A stretch of 64,000 nt of DNA from Oleiphilus sp. (GCA_006212045.1 PZPK01000025.1:1-64000); one strand, 5' to 3'; counted from the first letter of the stretch, positions 48,295 to 59,226 are shown. Made by a program: numbers and translations. The notes: generated by a model from the letters alone, not told the origin.

Positions 48295-50046
48295 ATGGAA
48301 ATCGAATTAGTTTATCAATACATCTTTGGCGCGGCTGTGCTGGCACTGCTCAGTGTGCTGGCAAGCGTACTGGGCAGACGCATAGGTGCGCCGATACTAC
48401 TGGTGTTCCTGGTGCTCGGCATGCTGGCTGGAGAAGACGGATTGGGAGGCATCCGCTTTGATGACTATGGACTGGCCTTTCTGTTTGGAAACCTTGCACT
48501 GGCCATTATCATTTTTGACGGTGGTCTGGGGACCAGAAAAGACAGTTTCCGGGTCAGCCTGAAGCCCGCGCTGTCCCTGGCTACGATTGGGGTGCTCGCA
48601 ACCGCAGCGATCACCGGCTTTGCAGTGCACCTGATTCTGGACCTTGCATGGCAGGAAAGCCTGCTGATTGGCGCTATCGTCGCTTCCACTGATGCGGCCG
48701 CAGTGTTCGGGCTACTCCGCAGCGCAGGCCTGGAACTAAAGGAACGCACCGGTGCCACGCTGGAAATTGAGTCGGGTTCCAACGACCCCATGGCCATATT
48801 CCTCACCATTACGCTGGTGCAGGTATTGCAGCTGGGAGGCGAAGGTAGTCAGGGATGGACAATTTTCAGCGAACTTGTGCAACAGATGGGACTGGGCCTG
48901 GTCATCGGGTTTGCCGGCGGGCACTTGCTGGCAAGTCTGTTAAGGCAACTTCCCTTGCCCGCATCCCTTTACCCCCTGCTTGCGCTGGTTGGGAGCATCA
49001 GCCTGTTTGGCGCGACCACACTGCTCGATGGCAGCGGCTTCCTCGCAATCTTTATCGCCGGCGTTATCGTAGGAAACACCCCTCTGCCCTACAGCAACGA
49101 TATTCACAAGTTTCATGATGGCATGGCCTGGTTGAGCCAGATAGGGATGTTTTTGATGCTGGGCCTGCTGATCACCCCCAGCCAAATTATTCCCATCGTG
49201 CTTCCAGCGCTGGCCATCGCCTGCGTCCTGATTTTTATCGCCCGCCCCCTAGCGGTATTTGTATCCCTGATACCCTTTCACTTTCCCTGGCGCGAACAAG
49301 TGTTTATCTCCTGGTGTGGCCTACGTGGGGCAGTTCCTATTATTCTGGCACTCTTCCCATCTCTGGCGGGGCTTGAGAACACCCAGACTTACTTTGAACT
49401 GGTGTTTTTTGTCGTTCTGGTTTCGTTGATCCTGCAAGGCTGGACAATTGCACCCGTGGCGCGATGGCTGAAAATTGAGGTGCCGGGCACGGCCAGAGAA
49501 CACGAATGCTTGCGCCTGACTATCAAACAGGAACATGATAAGGCATTGCTGATTTACCCGGTACTGCCAGACAGCCTGGCGATTGGCCTGACACTGGATC
49601 ATCTGCCGGCCTCAGAAGGCAGCCAGGTCATGGGGCTTATCCGTCAGGGCGTCCTGATTGACAGGATCGAACATGAAAAACTCGCTGCGGACGACCAGGT
49701 CGTATTTTTGGCCAGCAATGACGCGCGCGAAGCGCTAGGCCGCATTTTTGCACCCGCAGCACGAGTATCTTCCCTTGAGAGCAGTCGATTCTTTGGCCGA
49801 TTTGTGCTGCAGCCGGAGGCGCCACTGAGTGCAGTGGCCAAAACATACGGTTTCGAGATCGACCCAACAATCGAAGACCTGACCCTGGAACAATATATTC
49901 TGAAGCACTTTCATGACAAACCAGTCGTTGGTGATCAGGTACTGCTGGGCCCGGTAAAACTCGTGGTACGTGAAATCAGGAATGATCGCATCGCTACGGT
50001 CGGACTGAAACTGAGGCGTAGCACAGCAGATAAAGACAAACATTGA
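48295..50046 (+). CDS. nhaP2: K+/H+ antiporter, NhaP2/CvrA family
   Basis: The 583-residue inner-membrane protein has about 12 TM helices of the CPA1 antiporter fold. The ion-site block is SGSNDPMAIFL and a second polar helix carries CGLRGAVPI. The cytoplasmic C-terminus (about 400-583) contains a TrkA-C-like domain and an NhaP2-type transporter-associated domain. It would expel K+ (or Na+) in exchange for protons, aiding pH and volume control. AAGGA precedes the ATG by a few bases. It is the only plus-strand gene in the 36-58 kb region. Confidence 0.92.
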   Translation: MEIELVYQYIFGAAVLALLSVLASVLGRRIGAPILLVFLVLGMLAGEDGLGGIRFDDYGLAFLFGNLALAIIIFDGGLGTRKDSFRVSLKPALSLATIGVLATAAITGFAVHLILDLAWQESLLIGAIVASTDAAAVFGLLRSAGLELKERTGATLEIESGSNDPMAIFLTITLVQVLQLGGEGSQGWTIFSELVQQMGLGLVIGFAGGHLLASLLRQLPLPASLYPLLALVGSISLFGATTLLDGSGFLAIFIAGVIVGNTPLPYSNDIHKFHDGMAWLSQIGMFLMLGLLITPSQIIPIVLPALAIACVLIFIARPLAVFVSLIPFHFPWREQVFISWCGLRGAVPIILALFPSLAGLENTQTYFELVFFVVLVSLILQGWTIAPVARWLKIEVPGTAREHECLRLTIKQEHDKALLIYPVLPDSLAIGLTLDHLPASEGSQVMGLIRQGVLIDRIEHEKLAADDQVVFLASNDAREALGRIFAPAARVSSLESSRFFGRFVLQPEAPLSAVAKTYGFEIDPTIEDLTLEQYILKHFHDKPVVGDQVLLGPVKLVVREIRNDRIATVGLKLRRSTADKDKH

Positions 50047-50103
50047 GAGCCATACCACTGTGGCGTGCCAGGCATTGGCCTGACAACGCCCGAACTAACA
50101 CGC

Positions 50104-50985
50104 CTATTGTTCCCTGGCCAATACCGAGCGTGTGATTACAATCGGCTCGCCAATGTTTTCAGCCTCGATACGCTGACGAACGGCAGTCGCTTCACCTTCG
50201 TTTAGATAGGGTCCAAGACGCACACGATACACCGGGCGATCACCCGATGCCGACGTCGCTACAAATACCTTATCCATGCCCAATCGTTCGGTGAGCTGTT
50301 TTTTGAGCCGCTCCGCTGCCTGCCGATTGGAATAGGCCGCCACCTGCACAAATGGCGCGAGTTTCTCCTTCGCTGCCTTGGCACTGGCCGGAAACGGTGC
50401 CTCTACCCTTTCCTTTTGAGGCGTGGCTTTCGTGCTTTTCGGCTTGATCGCAGGAGTCGGCGGCGCGGGCGTAATGGATTCCAAACGCACTTTTGCCGTC
50501 CCCTTGTCGGCAAAACCCAGTCGGTTAGCTGCTGCAAATGACAGGTCAATAATCCGCTCACTGTGGAAAGGGCCACGATCATTCACCCGCACCACAACTG
50601 TCTTCCCGTTTTCCAGATTGGTCACCTTTAAATACGTCGGCAAGGGCAGGGATTTATGTGCCGCACTCATTTCGTACATATTGTAGGTTTCGCCGTTGGA
50701 GGTTAGCTCACCATGAAACTTGAGCCCATACCAGGACGCCAGACCTTCTTCGACATAGCCGTGTGCATTGGGGAGCAAATGGTAGGTTTTACCGTTGACC
50801 CGGTAAGGCGTTTTGTTTCCTCCGGGTGACATCGGCTCCCACTTCGGCACTGCGTCAGGCACTTTGGAAAAATCAAAATAGCCCTCCGGTGCCTTGTCCT
50901 GGCTCATCTTGTAGCGTGAGGTCGTGCACGCATTCAGAAGAACAAGTGCGGGAACCAGCAAGGCAATGCAGAATAATCTGGTCAT
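50104..50985 (-). CDS. rlpA: Septal-ring lytic transglycosylase RlpA
   Basis: The 293-residue lipoprotein has a lipobox LLNAC with lipid-bearing C20. The double-psi beta-barrel domain (about 85-170) contains GLASWYGLKFHGELTSNGE and VRVNDRGPF with catalytic-type Asp. A Pro/Lys linker leads to a C-terminal SPOR domain (about 210-285) that binds denuded glycan at the septum. RlpA cleaves such glycans in Pseudomonas. The gene starts three bases after the mltB stop. Confidence 0.95.
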   Translation of the reverse strand: MTRLFCIALLVPALVLLNACTTSRYKMSQDKAPEGYFDFSKVPDAVPKWEPMSPGGNKTPYRVNGKTYHLLPNAHGYVEEGLASWYGLKFHGELTSNGETYNMYEMSAAHKSLPLPTYLKVTNLENGKTVVVRVNDRGPFHSERIIDLSFAAANRLGFADKGTAKVRLESITPAPPTPAIKPKSTKATPQKERVEAPFPASAKAAKEKLAPFVQVAAYSNRQAAERLKKQLTERLGMDKVFVATSASGDRPVYRVRLGPYLNEGEATAVRQRIEAENIGEPIVITRSVLAREQ

Positions 50986-50988
50986 CGG

Positions 50989-51948
50989 CTATTCGGCTTT
51001 CAGCGCCTGCGATAACTGATACACGGCCATTGCATAGAGATGACTGTGGTTATAGCGGGTAATGACATAGAAATTATGGAAAGTTGCCCAGAACTCTTCG
51101 CCCTGCTCTCCCTGCAAACGCAGGAGTTTAGCGCTTTGCTCGGGGTCTTGTCCTTCAACCGTACTGACACCCTGGCGATACAAATCGGCCAATACATGAC
51201 GAGGCTTGAGTTCTTTGTATAACAGATCGCCGGTACTTCCGCTGACCGTGACAGGCGCAGCGACTTTACCGCCTGTCTTCCAGCGATGTTCAGCAAAATA
51301 ATTGGCGACACTGCCGATGGCATCGGTCGGGTTATCCAAAATATCAGCCACATTGTCACCGTCAAAATCAATCGCATAATGACGATAGCTGCTGGGGATA
51401 AACTGCCCAAAACCCATGGCCCCGGCATAGGAGCCTTTCAGGTTGAGCACATCAAAACCCTGCTCTCTGGCCAGCAGAAACGCCTGTTTCAATTCCTTCC
51501 TGAAAAACTTCGAACGGGGCGGATAATCAAATGCCAGTGTCGACAAGGCATCTACGACACGATAGCTGCCCTTGTTACGCCCATAGCGCGTCTCGACGCC
51601 AATGATCGCGGCGATGACTTCTACCGGAACCCCGAATTTCTCTTGCGCCTTTTCCAGGGTTTTTCTGTGTTCCCGAATAAAGTCCTTGCCCCGTTTGATA
51701 CGATCATCTGTCAAAAATATTTTGCGATAACCTTTCCATTCCAGTCGCTTCTCTGCCGGTCTCGAGATAGCCTTGAGAATGCTTTCCTTCTTTTCTGCTT
51801 CTGAAAACGCGGCAATTAACACCTCTCTGTCAAACTGATGCTCAGTCACCAACTCGTCAACAAAGGTCATGACCTCCGGGCGCTGATCGTAAGACGCGAC
51901 AACACTGGTTGCCACAAACAACAGGCCGAGCCCAATAATTCGAAACAT
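50989..51948 (-). CDS. mltB: Lytic murein transglycosylase B
   Basis: MltB cleaves peptidoglycan glycan strands to 1,6-anhydro products. The 319-residue protein has a signal peptide (to about residue 19), without an obvious lipobox, so it may be the soluble form. The catalytic glutamate is E119 in IIGVETRYGRNKG. It also has GAMGFGQFIPSSYRHYA and DGDNVADI motifs typical of the family. AAGGA lies about ten bases before the ATG. It lies between rodA and rlpA. Confidence 0.95.
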   Translation of the reverse strand: MFRIIGLGLLFVATSVVASYDQRPEVMTFVDELVTEHQFDREVLIAAFSEAEKKESILKAISRPAEKRLEWKGYRKIFLTDDRIKRGKDFIREHRKTLEKAQEKFGVPVEVIAAIIGVETRYGRNKGSYRVVDALSTLAFDYPPRSKFFRKELKQAFLLAREQGFDVLNLKGSYAGAMGFGQFIPSSYRHYAIDFDGDNVADILDNPTDAIGSVANYFAEHRWKTGGKVAAPVTVSGSTGDLLYKELKPRHVLADLYRQGVSTVEGQDPEQSAKLLRLQGEQGEEFWATFHNFYVITRYNHSHLYAMAVYQLSQALKAE

Positions 51949-52080
51949 AAAAGCAGTCCTTGATTACTTGTTAAAGCCAAATCATTCCAGCCTCGCAACA
52001 GTCACGCCGCCACGAGCCCTCTCCAGTATGATCAGGGACAACAAAACCCCGAACAAGTCGTGTTATTCACATTACTTAAA

Positions 52081-53229
52081 CTAGCGTGTCAGCATGCGCC
52101 GGTGAGTCTGAATCGACATCAATACACCGAAGGCCGCCATTAATGTTACGGCAGAGGTTCCACCATAGCTCACCAGCGGAAGTGGCACACCAACGACAGG
52201 CAAAATACCTGTCACCATACCGATATTCACAAACACATAAACAAAAAATGTCATCACCAGGCTTCCACCAAGCAATCTGGCATAGGAATCCTGAGCATTG
52301 ATCGAAATCACCAGCCCGCGCAAGACTATCATTAAATATAGTCCCAACAGGCCCATCACCCCAACAAATCCGAATTCTTCCGCACACACCGCGATAATGA
52401 AGTCCGTGTGACTTTCGGGAAGGAAGTTAAGTTGCGACTGCGTCCCCTCCAGCCAGCCCTTGCCCCAGGCGCCGCCCGAACCAATGGCCGTTTTTGACTG
52501 AATGATATTCCAGCCCGCGCCCAGCGGATCACTCTCAGGGTCGAGAAAGGTCAGCACGCGCTGCTTTTGATAATCGCGCATGAAAAACATCCACATCACT
52601 GGTGCAAAACCGGCCACCAGCACCCCGAACCCGCTCACCAGACGCCAACTAATGCCGGCAAACATCACTACAAACAAACCGGAAGCAGCGATCAGGATGG
52701 ATGTTCCCAAATCAGGTTGTTTCACGATCATGACGACCGGCACAATAATCAGGGCCAACGCACCCAATACATTTTTCAGATTGGGCGGGAGATAGCGCTT
52801 GGACAGGTACCAGGCCACCATCATGGGCACAACCAGCTTCATTAGCTCCGAAGGCTGGAAGCGCGGCAGTCCGGGTATTTGTAGCCAGCGTTGCGCACCT
52901 TTGGCTCCGGTACCAAACAGCAACACCCCTAACAGCGCCAGCAAACCCAGTGCAAACAACCAGGGAGACCAGCGTCGATAGGTTTCAGGCTCTATCTGGG
53001 CAAACACCAGCATGACGACAAAGGCCAGCCCGTAACGCGTCAACTGGGCCTGCACATGAGCCATACTCTGGCCGCTGGCGCTGTAAAGAATGACCAAACC
53101 CACGCTGCACAACAACAAAATCAGCAGGAGTAAAATCCAATCGATATGCAACCGGTAGATCCAGCTGCCTCCACGCCCAAGATGCTGGTCTGCACCCGGC
53201 ATCTGCCGAATAAAATCCCGACGACTCAT
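52081..53229 (-). CDS. rodA: Rod-shape glycosyltransferase RodA
   Basis: RodA is the SEDS-family peptidoglycan polymerase that works with PBP2 in the elongasome. The 382-residue protein has about ten TM helices, the catalytic-region stretch KQPDLGTSILI, and FLPESHTDFI near the conserved extracellular loop. PLPLVSYGGTSAVT near the C-terminus is a SEDS signature. It overlaps mrdA by four bases, so the polymerase and its transpeptidase partner are translated together. Confidence 0.97.
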   Translation of the reverse strand: MSRRDFIRQMPGADQHLGRGGSWIYRLHIDWILLLLILLLCSVGLVILYSASGQSMAHVQAQLTRYGLAFVVMLVFAQIEPETYRRWSPWLFALGLLALLGVLLFGTGAKGAQRWLQIPGLPRFQPSELMKLVVPMMVAWYLSKRYLPPNLKNVLGALALIIVPVVMIVKQPDLGTSILIAASGLFVVMFAGISWRLVSGFGVLVAGFAPVMWMFFMRDYQKQRVLTFLDPESDPLGAGWNIIQSKTAIGSGGAWGKGWLEGTQSQLNFLPESHTDFIIAVCAEEFGFVGVMGLLGLYLMIVLRGLVISINAQDSYARLLGGSLVMTFFVYVFVNIGMVTGILPVVGVPLPLVSYGGTSAVTLMAAFGVLMSIQTHRRMLTR

Positions 53230-55118
53230 ACGCCATCACCCGAGACGATTTTGTGCACTTCTTCAGAAGCTTCATCGGCCATGATCGCTAACCAGGTATC
53301 AAATAATTTCCTCGCAATCGGCGCAGCAGCTGTGCTGCCACCACCCGCGTTTTCGACGATCACGGCAACAGCAATGGCCGGATCATCCGCTGGCGCATAG
53401 CCTACAAACAGAGCATGATCACGGTGTCGTTCGGCCAGCGCCTCTGCGTCATATTTTTCGCCCTGGGCAATGCTTACCACCTGCGCGGTACCGGTCTTAC
53501 CGGCCATTCTGTAATTTGCCCTTCGGCCACTGGATCGCGCAGTCCCTTTGGTGCCATGCATGACCTCCTCCATCGTTGACTTGATGAAGCCCCAGTCATC
53601 CGGGTTATTGATAGAGAACTGCGGCACATCCACATTGCGCTGCCCAAGGACGATCGAACCGTCCCCGGTGCGCTTCAGCATTACAGGGGGCTTCCACTCT
53701 CCGTCAAGCGCCATCACGGCGGTAGCTGTCGCCAACTGCAAAGGCGTTGCCAGCATAAATCCCTGCCCGATCCCCATATTCAGGGAATCGCCGGGGTACC
53801 ATGCCCGCCTTCTTACTGCCCGCTTCCAGTCGCGAGAAGGCAAAATACCCGATCGTGCCTCTGAAATATCCAGCGCAAGGTTTTCACCAAAACCAAAATA
53901 GCCCAGATAGCGCGACATTTCATCGACGCCCATTTTAAAAGCCAGATCATAAAAGTAGATATCACAGGATTCCGCAATCGCTGCTTTCAGGTCGACTTTG
54001 CCATGCCCTTCGCGTTTCCAGTCACGGTAAATCCGCTCATCATTTTTTAACTGGTAACGACCGTAGTCCATGATCCAGAAGTTACGCGTGGTGGCACCGA
54101 CATCCAGTCCACCCAAACCAATCATCGGTTTGATAGTGGACCCGGGCGGATACTGACCTTTGAGCGCGCGATTGAAGAGCGGCAAATCAAGCGAATCACG
54201 CAAGGCCGCATAACTGTCAAAATCGATACCGGTCACAAACTTGTTTGGATCAAAGCTGGGCGTGCTGACCAGTGCAAGCACGCCGCCGGTTTCGGGCTCA
54301 ATCGCTACTACCGCCCCTCGCCGTTCGCCCAACAGCTCCATTGCTTTCAGCTGCAGATCCGCATCCATGTGCAGAATCAGATCCTTCCCCGGTACCGGAT
54401 CGACCCGATCCAGCGTCCGTAGCACCCGGTTGCCCGCATTGGTTTCAACGGTTTGATAGCCAACGGTGCCGTGCAGCTCGGCTTCATAAAAGCGCTCTAC
54501 GCCCAGTTTTCCGATATAATTTGTCGCCGAATAGTTCTTCTGGTCGACTTTCTCCAGCTCTTCATTGTTGATCCGCCCGACATAGCCCAATGAATGCGCC
54601 GTCGCTTTGCCAAGCGGGTAGTAGCGGGCCAGGTCTGCACCAATCTCCACACCAGCCAGTTCATGGCGACGAACTTCAATGCGGGCAATTTCTTCCTCAC
54701 TCAGCCGCGATTTAACCGGGACTGGCTGATAAGGTCGCCGGGACCGCTGCATGCGCTTTTTGAAGCGCTTGATCTGATCCGCATCCAGATCAATAATTCC
54801 GGCAAGACTCTGCAGCGCCACATCAATGTCAGGCGCACTTTCCGGAATGATATTGACGCTGTAGACAGGCCGGTTGTCGGCCAGCAACACGCCATTGCGA
54901 TCATAAATCAGCCCGCGATTGGGAGCGATGGATTGCAGCTGCATCCGGTTTTTGTCGGACAGGGTCTGAAAATGTGCAGTATTGACAACTTGAAGGTCGT
55001 AAAGTCGATAAACCAGCGCAGTACAAAGGCTAAACACAAAGACCAGCGCCACTACAGAACGAAAGGCGAATATTCTGCGTTCGCGCTCGGCGTCCTTGAG
55101 TCTACGATCAGATATCAT
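53226..55118 (-). CDS. mrdA: Penicillin-binding protein 2
   Basis: PBP2 is the elongation-specific transpeptidase that cross-links wall made by RodA. The 630-residue protein has a cytoplasmic basic tail, one TM helix (about 20-42), a dimerisation/pedestal domain and the transpeptidase domain. Motifs are SxxK in YPPGSTIKP, SxN as SCD in AESCDIYF and KTG in AGKTGTAQV. The SCD form is typical of PBP2. It is six bases after rlmH. Confidence 0.97.
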   Translation of the reverse strand: MISDRRLKDAERERRIFAFRSVVALVFVFSLCTALVYRLYDLQVVNTAHFQTLSDKNRMQLQSIAPNRGLIYDRNGVLLADNRPVYSVNIIPESAPDIDVALQSLAGIIDLDADQIKRFKKRMQRSRRPYQPVPVKSRLSEEEIARIEVRRHELAGVEIGADLARYYPLGKATAHSLGYVGRINNEELEKVDQKNYSATNYIGKLGVERFYEAELHGTVGYQTVETNAGNRVLRTLDRVDPVPGKDLILHMDADLQLKAMELLGERRGAVVAIEPETGGVLALVSTPSFDPNKFVTGIDFDSYAALRDSLDLPLFNRALKGQYPPGSTIKPMIGLGGLDVGATTRNFWIMDYGRYQLKNDERIYRDWKREGHGKVDLKAAIAESCDIYFYDLAFKMGVDEMSRYLGYFGFGENLALDISEARSGILPSRDWKRAVRRRAWYPGDSLNMGIGQGFMLATPLQLATATAVMALDGEWKPPVMLKRTGDGSIVLGQRNVDVPQFSINNPDDWGFIKSTMEEVMHGTKGTARSSGRRANYRMAGKTGTAQVVSIAQGEKYDAEALAERHRDHALFVGYAPADDPAIAVAVIVENAGGGSTAAAPIARKLFDTWLAIMADEASEEVHKIVSGDGV

Positions 55119-55124
55119 CCGGCT

Positions 55125-55595
55125 TCACGCTCGATGGTAGGGGTGGTTCTGGGTGATACTCCAGGCACGATAGAGCTGTTCGACCAGCAACACCCTGACG
55201 ATCGGGTGCGGCAAGGTCAGAGCTGACAGTGACCATTGTGCATTGGCCCGCTGCCGGCAAGCATCCCCCAAACCATCCGGACCTCCTACAAGCAAGGCCA
55301 CCTGAAGGCCTTCCATGCGCCAGTGATCGAGCTGAGTAGCCAGTTTTTCGGTACTGATCATGCGTCCGTTGACTTCCAGGGCAACAACAAAGTCCCTGTC
55401 ATCGATCTGGGATAGGATATTTTTGGTTTCCTGCTCAATGGCAGTTTTGGGGCTTGCGCTTTTGGATCGATTGCCCAACGGTATGTCGACGATATCGATC
55501 GTCAGGTCACGTGGGAATCGTTTGAGGTATTCGTTGACGCCATCCTGAACCCATGCGGGCATTTTGCTTCCAACCGCCAGAATTTTGATTCTCAT
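55125..55595 (-). CDS. rlmH: 23S rRNA pseudouridine-1915 N3-methyltransferase RlmH
   Basis: RlmH methylates pseudouridine 1915 in helix 69 of 23S rRNA. The 156-residue SPOUT protein has MRIKILAVGSKMPAW at the start and the SAM-binding knot region LLVGGPDGLGDACRQRA with SLSALTLPHPIVRVLLVEQLYRA. Its length is standard. It follows rsfS in the conserved nadD-rsfS-rlmH-mrdA-rodA order. Confidence 0.97.
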   Translation of the reverse strand: MRIKILAVGSKMPAWVQDGVNEYLKRFPRDLTIDIVDIPLGNRSKSASPKTAIEQETKNILSQIDDRDFVVALEVNGRMISTEKLATQLDHWRMEGLQVALLVGGPDGLGDACRQRANAQWSLSALTLPHPIVRVLLVEQLYRAWSITQNHPYHRA

Positions 55596-55683
55596 AATGA
55601 CAAACAGAAGCCTTTTTCGTAAAACAGGTCACGAGAGGGCCTTCGCCCAAAGGAAAAGAATGTATTAGCGCCGTCTGGAGTGT

Positions 55684-56037
55684 CTAGTGTTCAGAAATCG
55701 CTTCCATGGAATCGGGATCATCGGTCCAGAATCGCTCCAGATCGTAGAAAGAACGTGTTGCCGGCATCATGACATGCACAACCACCCCGCCCAGATCTAC
55801 CAGTACCCATTCACTGGAATCACCGCCTTCAATGCCCAAGGGCTTGACGCCATGCTCTTTGATTTCGGTCACGACATTATCGGCCAGCGATTTAACATGT
55901 CGACTTGAAGTGCCCGATGCAATAATCATCACATCTGTCACACTGGTACGCTGACTGACATCTATCACCGAGATATTGTCTGCCTTGAGCTCTTCCAGAG
56001 CTTCCAGCGCCACTTGCTTGAGTTCGTTCGTTTGCAT
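55684..56037 (-). CDS. rsfS: Ribosomal silencing factor RsfS
   Basis: RsfS binds L14 of the large subunit and blocks subunit joining in stationary phase or starvation. The 117-residue protein has [45 protein letters not shown] and the C-terminal YDLERFW. All are family marks. It lies between nadD (8 bases upstream) and rlmH (88 bases downstream). Confidence 0.96.
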   Translation of the reverse strand: MQTNELKQVALEALEELKADNISVIDVSQRTSVTDVMIIASGTSSRHVKSLADNVVTEIKEHGVKPLGIEGGDSSEWVLVDLGGVVVHVMMPATRSFYDLERFWTDDPDSMEAISEH

Positions 56038-56045
56038 GGGGTTGT

Positions 56046-56690
56046 TTACTTACCCTCCTGTTTCGGCTGATACAAGCCATTATCACAGATAAATTCCCTG
56101 ACTGCACCCTCTACCAGATAGCGAATGCTTTTGCCTTGAGCAATCCTGTTCCGGATGTCGCTGCTTGAAATCTCCAGAAGATTCAGCCGCAGATCAAGCA
56201 AGCCGCCAGCCTTTTCTGAATGCAGCGCATCAACACATTGCAGCTGCTCGAACCCGTATGCTTCGAGGGCACCGAAAACACCGGCATCATGAAAGCCGGG
56301 CCGACACATGACCACAACATGACACAGGGCAGCAAACTCGGAAAACTCGCGCCAGCGCGGCATATCTGCTGCGGCATCACTCCCGACCGCCAACACCAAG
56401 GTCTCGTCGGTGCATTGCGCGCGCAACTCTCTCAGCGAATCGATGGTATAACTGGCTGTTTCCCGGCGAATTTCCCTTTCATCAATGGCCAGAAGAGCAT
56501 CGCCATGCGTCGCCAGATGCAGCATTGCCAGACGCTGCGATGGACTGGCACCAACTCCCTGTTTATGGACCGCCTGATAACAGGGAAGCAAGTCAACCTG
56601 CCGCTCGCCAAGCGCCTCTGCAAGCTCAATGGCCATCCGCAGATGGCCATTGTGGACAGGATCAAAGGTACCGCCAAAAATCACCTTCAT
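56046..56690 (-). CDS. nadD: Nicotinate-nucleotide adenylyltransferase
   Basis: NadD adenylylates nicotinate mononucleotide in NAD synthesis. The 214-residue enzyme has the nucleotidyltransferase start [13 protein letters not shown] and the C-terminal [18 protein letters not shown] (the ISSTxIR-type motif). It overlaps the end of proA by four bases, so proA-nadD-rsfS are likely co-transcribed. Confidence 0.96.
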   Translation of the reverse strand: MKVIFGGTFDPVHNGHLRMAIELAEALGERQVDLLPCYQAVHKQGVGASPSQRLAMLHLATHGDALLAIDEREIRRETASYTIDSLRELRAQCTDETLVLAVGSDAAADMPRWREFSEFAALCHVVVMCRPGFHDAGVFGALEAYGFEQLQCVDALHSEKAGGLLDLRLNLLEISSSDIRNRIAQGKSIRYLVEGAVREFICDNGLYQPKQEGK

Positions 56691-57943
56691 TGGCGAATAT
56701 GACCATCACCCAATACAACGTATTTTTCGGAAGTCAGCCCTTCCAGGCCAACCGGACCGCGCGCATGAATCTTGTCGGTCGAAATCCCAATTTCGGCTCC
56801 GAGTCCGTACTCAAAGCCATCGGCAAAGCGTGTCGAAGCATTAATCATGACCGAACTCGAATCGACGCCAGTCAAAAAACGGCGTCCGGTGGTATAGTTT
56901 TCGGTCACAATCGAATCCGTATGATGAGAGCCATAGGCGTTGATATGCGCCATGGCCTGCTCCAGATCATCAACGACCTTAACCGAAAGGATCGGGGCCA
57001 GATATTCAGTGCTCCAGTCGTCCTCTGTTGCGGCAACGCAGCGTTCAAGTATCTCACTCGAACGCTGGCAGGCACGTAACTCAACGCCTTTTTCAGCATA
57101 AAGCGCTTCCAGTTCAGGCAGCACTTCCTGCGCCACGGCAGCATGTACCAGCAGTGTTTCCATGGTATTACAGGTACCATAGCGCTGCGTTTTGGCATTG
57201 AGAGCTATCTTGATCGCTTTTTCGCGATCCGCATCGGCATCAATGTAGACATGGCAGATACCATCCAAATGCTTGATCACCGTAACCTTGGCGTCGCGAC
57301 TGATGCGTTCGATCAGGCCCTTGCCACCGCGCGGCACAATAACATCCACATATTCAGGCATGGTGATCAACTGACCAACAGCTGCACGGTCCGTGGTTTT
57401 AACCACTTGCACCGCGCCCGCCGGCAAACCTGCCTGCGCCAGACCCTCGGCTATGCAGGCAGCAACCGCCTGATTGGAATGAATGGCTTCCGAGCCACCC
57501 CTAAGAATTGTGGCATTCCCGGATTTGATGCACAGACTGGCAGCCTCGACCGTTACATTGGGTCGGGACTCGTAAATAATACCAATAACACCCAAAGGCA
57601 CTCGCATTTTGCCCACCTGAATACCGGAAGGCATGTATTTCAGGTCATTGATCACGCCAATGGGGTCGTCCAGTGCCGCCACCTGTTTCAGGCCCTCTAT
57701 CATGGTATCTATCCGTCCGGGCGTCAGTTCAAGCCGGTCCAGCATAGCGGCCTCCAGGCCCTTCGCCTTACCTTCGGCAAGGTCCTTCTGATTCGCTTCA
57801 GCCAACTGGTCACGGCGCGACTCCAGAATCTCTGCTGTCGCCAGCAGGGCCTGATTCTTCTGCGCGGAGCTTACGGCGGCCATTTTGCCAGCGGCTACGC
57901 GGGCTGTCTGGCCTAGTTCGGCCATATAACTGCTTACATCCAT
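56687..57943 (-). CDS. proA: Gamma-glutamyl phosphate reductase
   Basis: ProA reduces gamma-glutamyl phosphate to glutamate semialdehyde in proline synthesis. The 418-residue aldehyde-dehydrogenase-like enzyme has [16 protein letters not shown], the [10 protein letters not shown] nucleotide region and the catalytic C258 in [13 protein letters not shown]. It is the first gene of the minus-strand block and is divergent from cysD. proB is not in the window. Confidence 0.97.
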   Translation of the reverse strand: MDVSSYMAELGQTARVAAGKMAAVSSAQKNQALLATAEILESRRDQLAEANQKDLAEGKAKGLEAAMLDRLELTPGRIDTMIEGLKQVAALDDPIGVINDLKYMPSGIQVGKMRVPLGVIGIIYESRPNVTVEAASLCIKSGNATILRGGSEAIHSNQAVAACIAEGLAQAGLPAGAVQVVKTTDRAAVGQLITMPEYVDVIVPRGGKGLIERISRDAKVTVIKHLDGICHVYIDADADREKAIKIALNAKTQRYGTCNTMETLLVHAAVAQEVLPELEALYAEKGVELRACQRSSEILERCVAATEDDWSTEYLAPILSVKVVDDLEQAMAHINAYGSHHTDSIVTENYTTGRRFLTGVDSSSVMINASTRFADGFEYGLGAEIGISTDKIHARGPVGLEGLTSEKYVVLGDGHIRQ

Positions 57944-58228
57944 CTATGTTCTCAATCGCGAATTGTGGTTTAAATGTGCTCGTATAAAGCGCAGAGTATA
58001 ACGTGTTTTAAGGCCCCGACTAAAGCACATGCGCCGGTGCCCGCCCCATGGAAGCTCCTTGCCCGGATAAGATGCCCCAGACACCTTATTCTCTGGCAGA
58101 TTATCTGGTATAGTGCGCGCTCTTTTTTATGGCCCTTTGTCACGCGACTTTATCCGCCGGTACCTGAATCACCGAGATCCAGACGCGCGACAATAGCCGG
58201 CAGCAAGCAACACGAGACCACAGAAAAG

Positions 58229-59137
58229 ATGTCAAAGTACAACCTGACCCACCTGAAGCAACTCGAAGCTGAAAGTATCCATATCATTAGGGAAGTCGCC
58301 GCAGAGTTCGACAACCCCGTCATGCTCTACTCCGTCGGCAAGGATTCGGCCGTGATGCTGCATCTGGCGCGCAAGGCGTTTGCCCCCGGCAAACCACCAT
58401 TCCCTCTGATGCACGTTGATACCACCTGGAAATTCAAAGAGATGATCAAATTCCGGGATGAAACCGCCAAAAAGTACGGTTTTGATCTGATCGTGCACAT
58501 TAACGAAGAAGGCGTCAAACAAGGCATTGGCCCGTTCACCCACGGCAGCGCCAAGCATACGGACGTCATGAAAACCCAGTCCCTGAAGATGGCATTGGAC
58601 AAGTACCAGTTTGACGCGGCCTTCGGTGGCGCGCGCAGGGACGAAGAAAAATCCCGCGCGAAAGAGCGCGTATACTCATTTCGCGACGAAAACCACCGCT
58701 GGGACCCGAAAAACCAGCGACCCGAGTTGTGGAATATTTACAACGGCAAAGTCAATAAAGGCGAAAGTATTCGCGTATTCCCGCTCTCCAACTGGACTGA
58801 GCTGGATATCTGGCAATACATTCACTTGGAAAATATCGAAATTGTTCCATTGTACTTCGCGGACAAACGACCAGTCGTCGAGCGCGATGGCGTACTGATT
58901 ATGGTGGACGATGAACGCATGCCACTGAAAGAAGGTGAAGTGCCGGAAATGAAATCCGTCAGATTCCGAACGCTTGGCTGTTACCCCTTGACCGGAGCAG
59001 TCGAATCGGAAGCGGCCACCTTGCCCGATATTATTCAGGAAATGCTGTTAACCACCAGTTCCGAGCGTCAGGGCCGTGTCATCGACCACGATCAGGCCGG
59101 TTCCATGGAGCAGAAGAAGCGCGAAGGCTATTTTTAG
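58229..59137 (+). CDS. cysD: Sulfate adenylyltransferase subunit 2
   Basis: CysD forms adenosine 5'-phosphosulfate from sulfate and ATP, driven by GTP hydrolysis in CysN. The 302-residue protein has the PP-loop [12 protein letters not shown] and the [16 protein letters not shown] block, and its length equals E. coli CysD. The start is the ATG at 58229. The open frame upstream to 57974 encodes unrelated residues. A TATAGT -10-like box lies at 58109-58114. cysN follows after 89 bases. Confidence 0.97.
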   Translation: MSKYNLTHLKQLEAESIHIIREVAAEFDNPVMLYSVGKDSAVMLHLARKAFAPGKPPFPLMHVDTTWKFKEMIKFRDETAKKYGFDLIVHINEEGVKQGIGPFTHGSAKHTDVMKTQSLKMALDKYQFDAAFGGARRDEEKSRAKERVYSFRDENHRWDPKNQRPELWNIYNGKVNKGESIRVFPLSNWTELDIWQYIHLENIEIVPLYFADKRPVVERDGVLIMVDDERMPLKEGEVPEMKSVRFRTLGCYPLTGAVESEAATLPDIIQEMLLTTSSERQGRVIDHDQAGSMEQKKREGYF

Positions 59138-59226
59138 TCTCTTGTCTTCTGCAATCATGCAGGCATCAGACACCGCCTTAACCAGACAGCAGTTACGCAA
59201 CAAAGAATATTGAAGAGATCAATTAG

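Noticed and set aside
57143-57916. 257-codon plus-strand frame
   Set aside because: Antisense shadow of proA.
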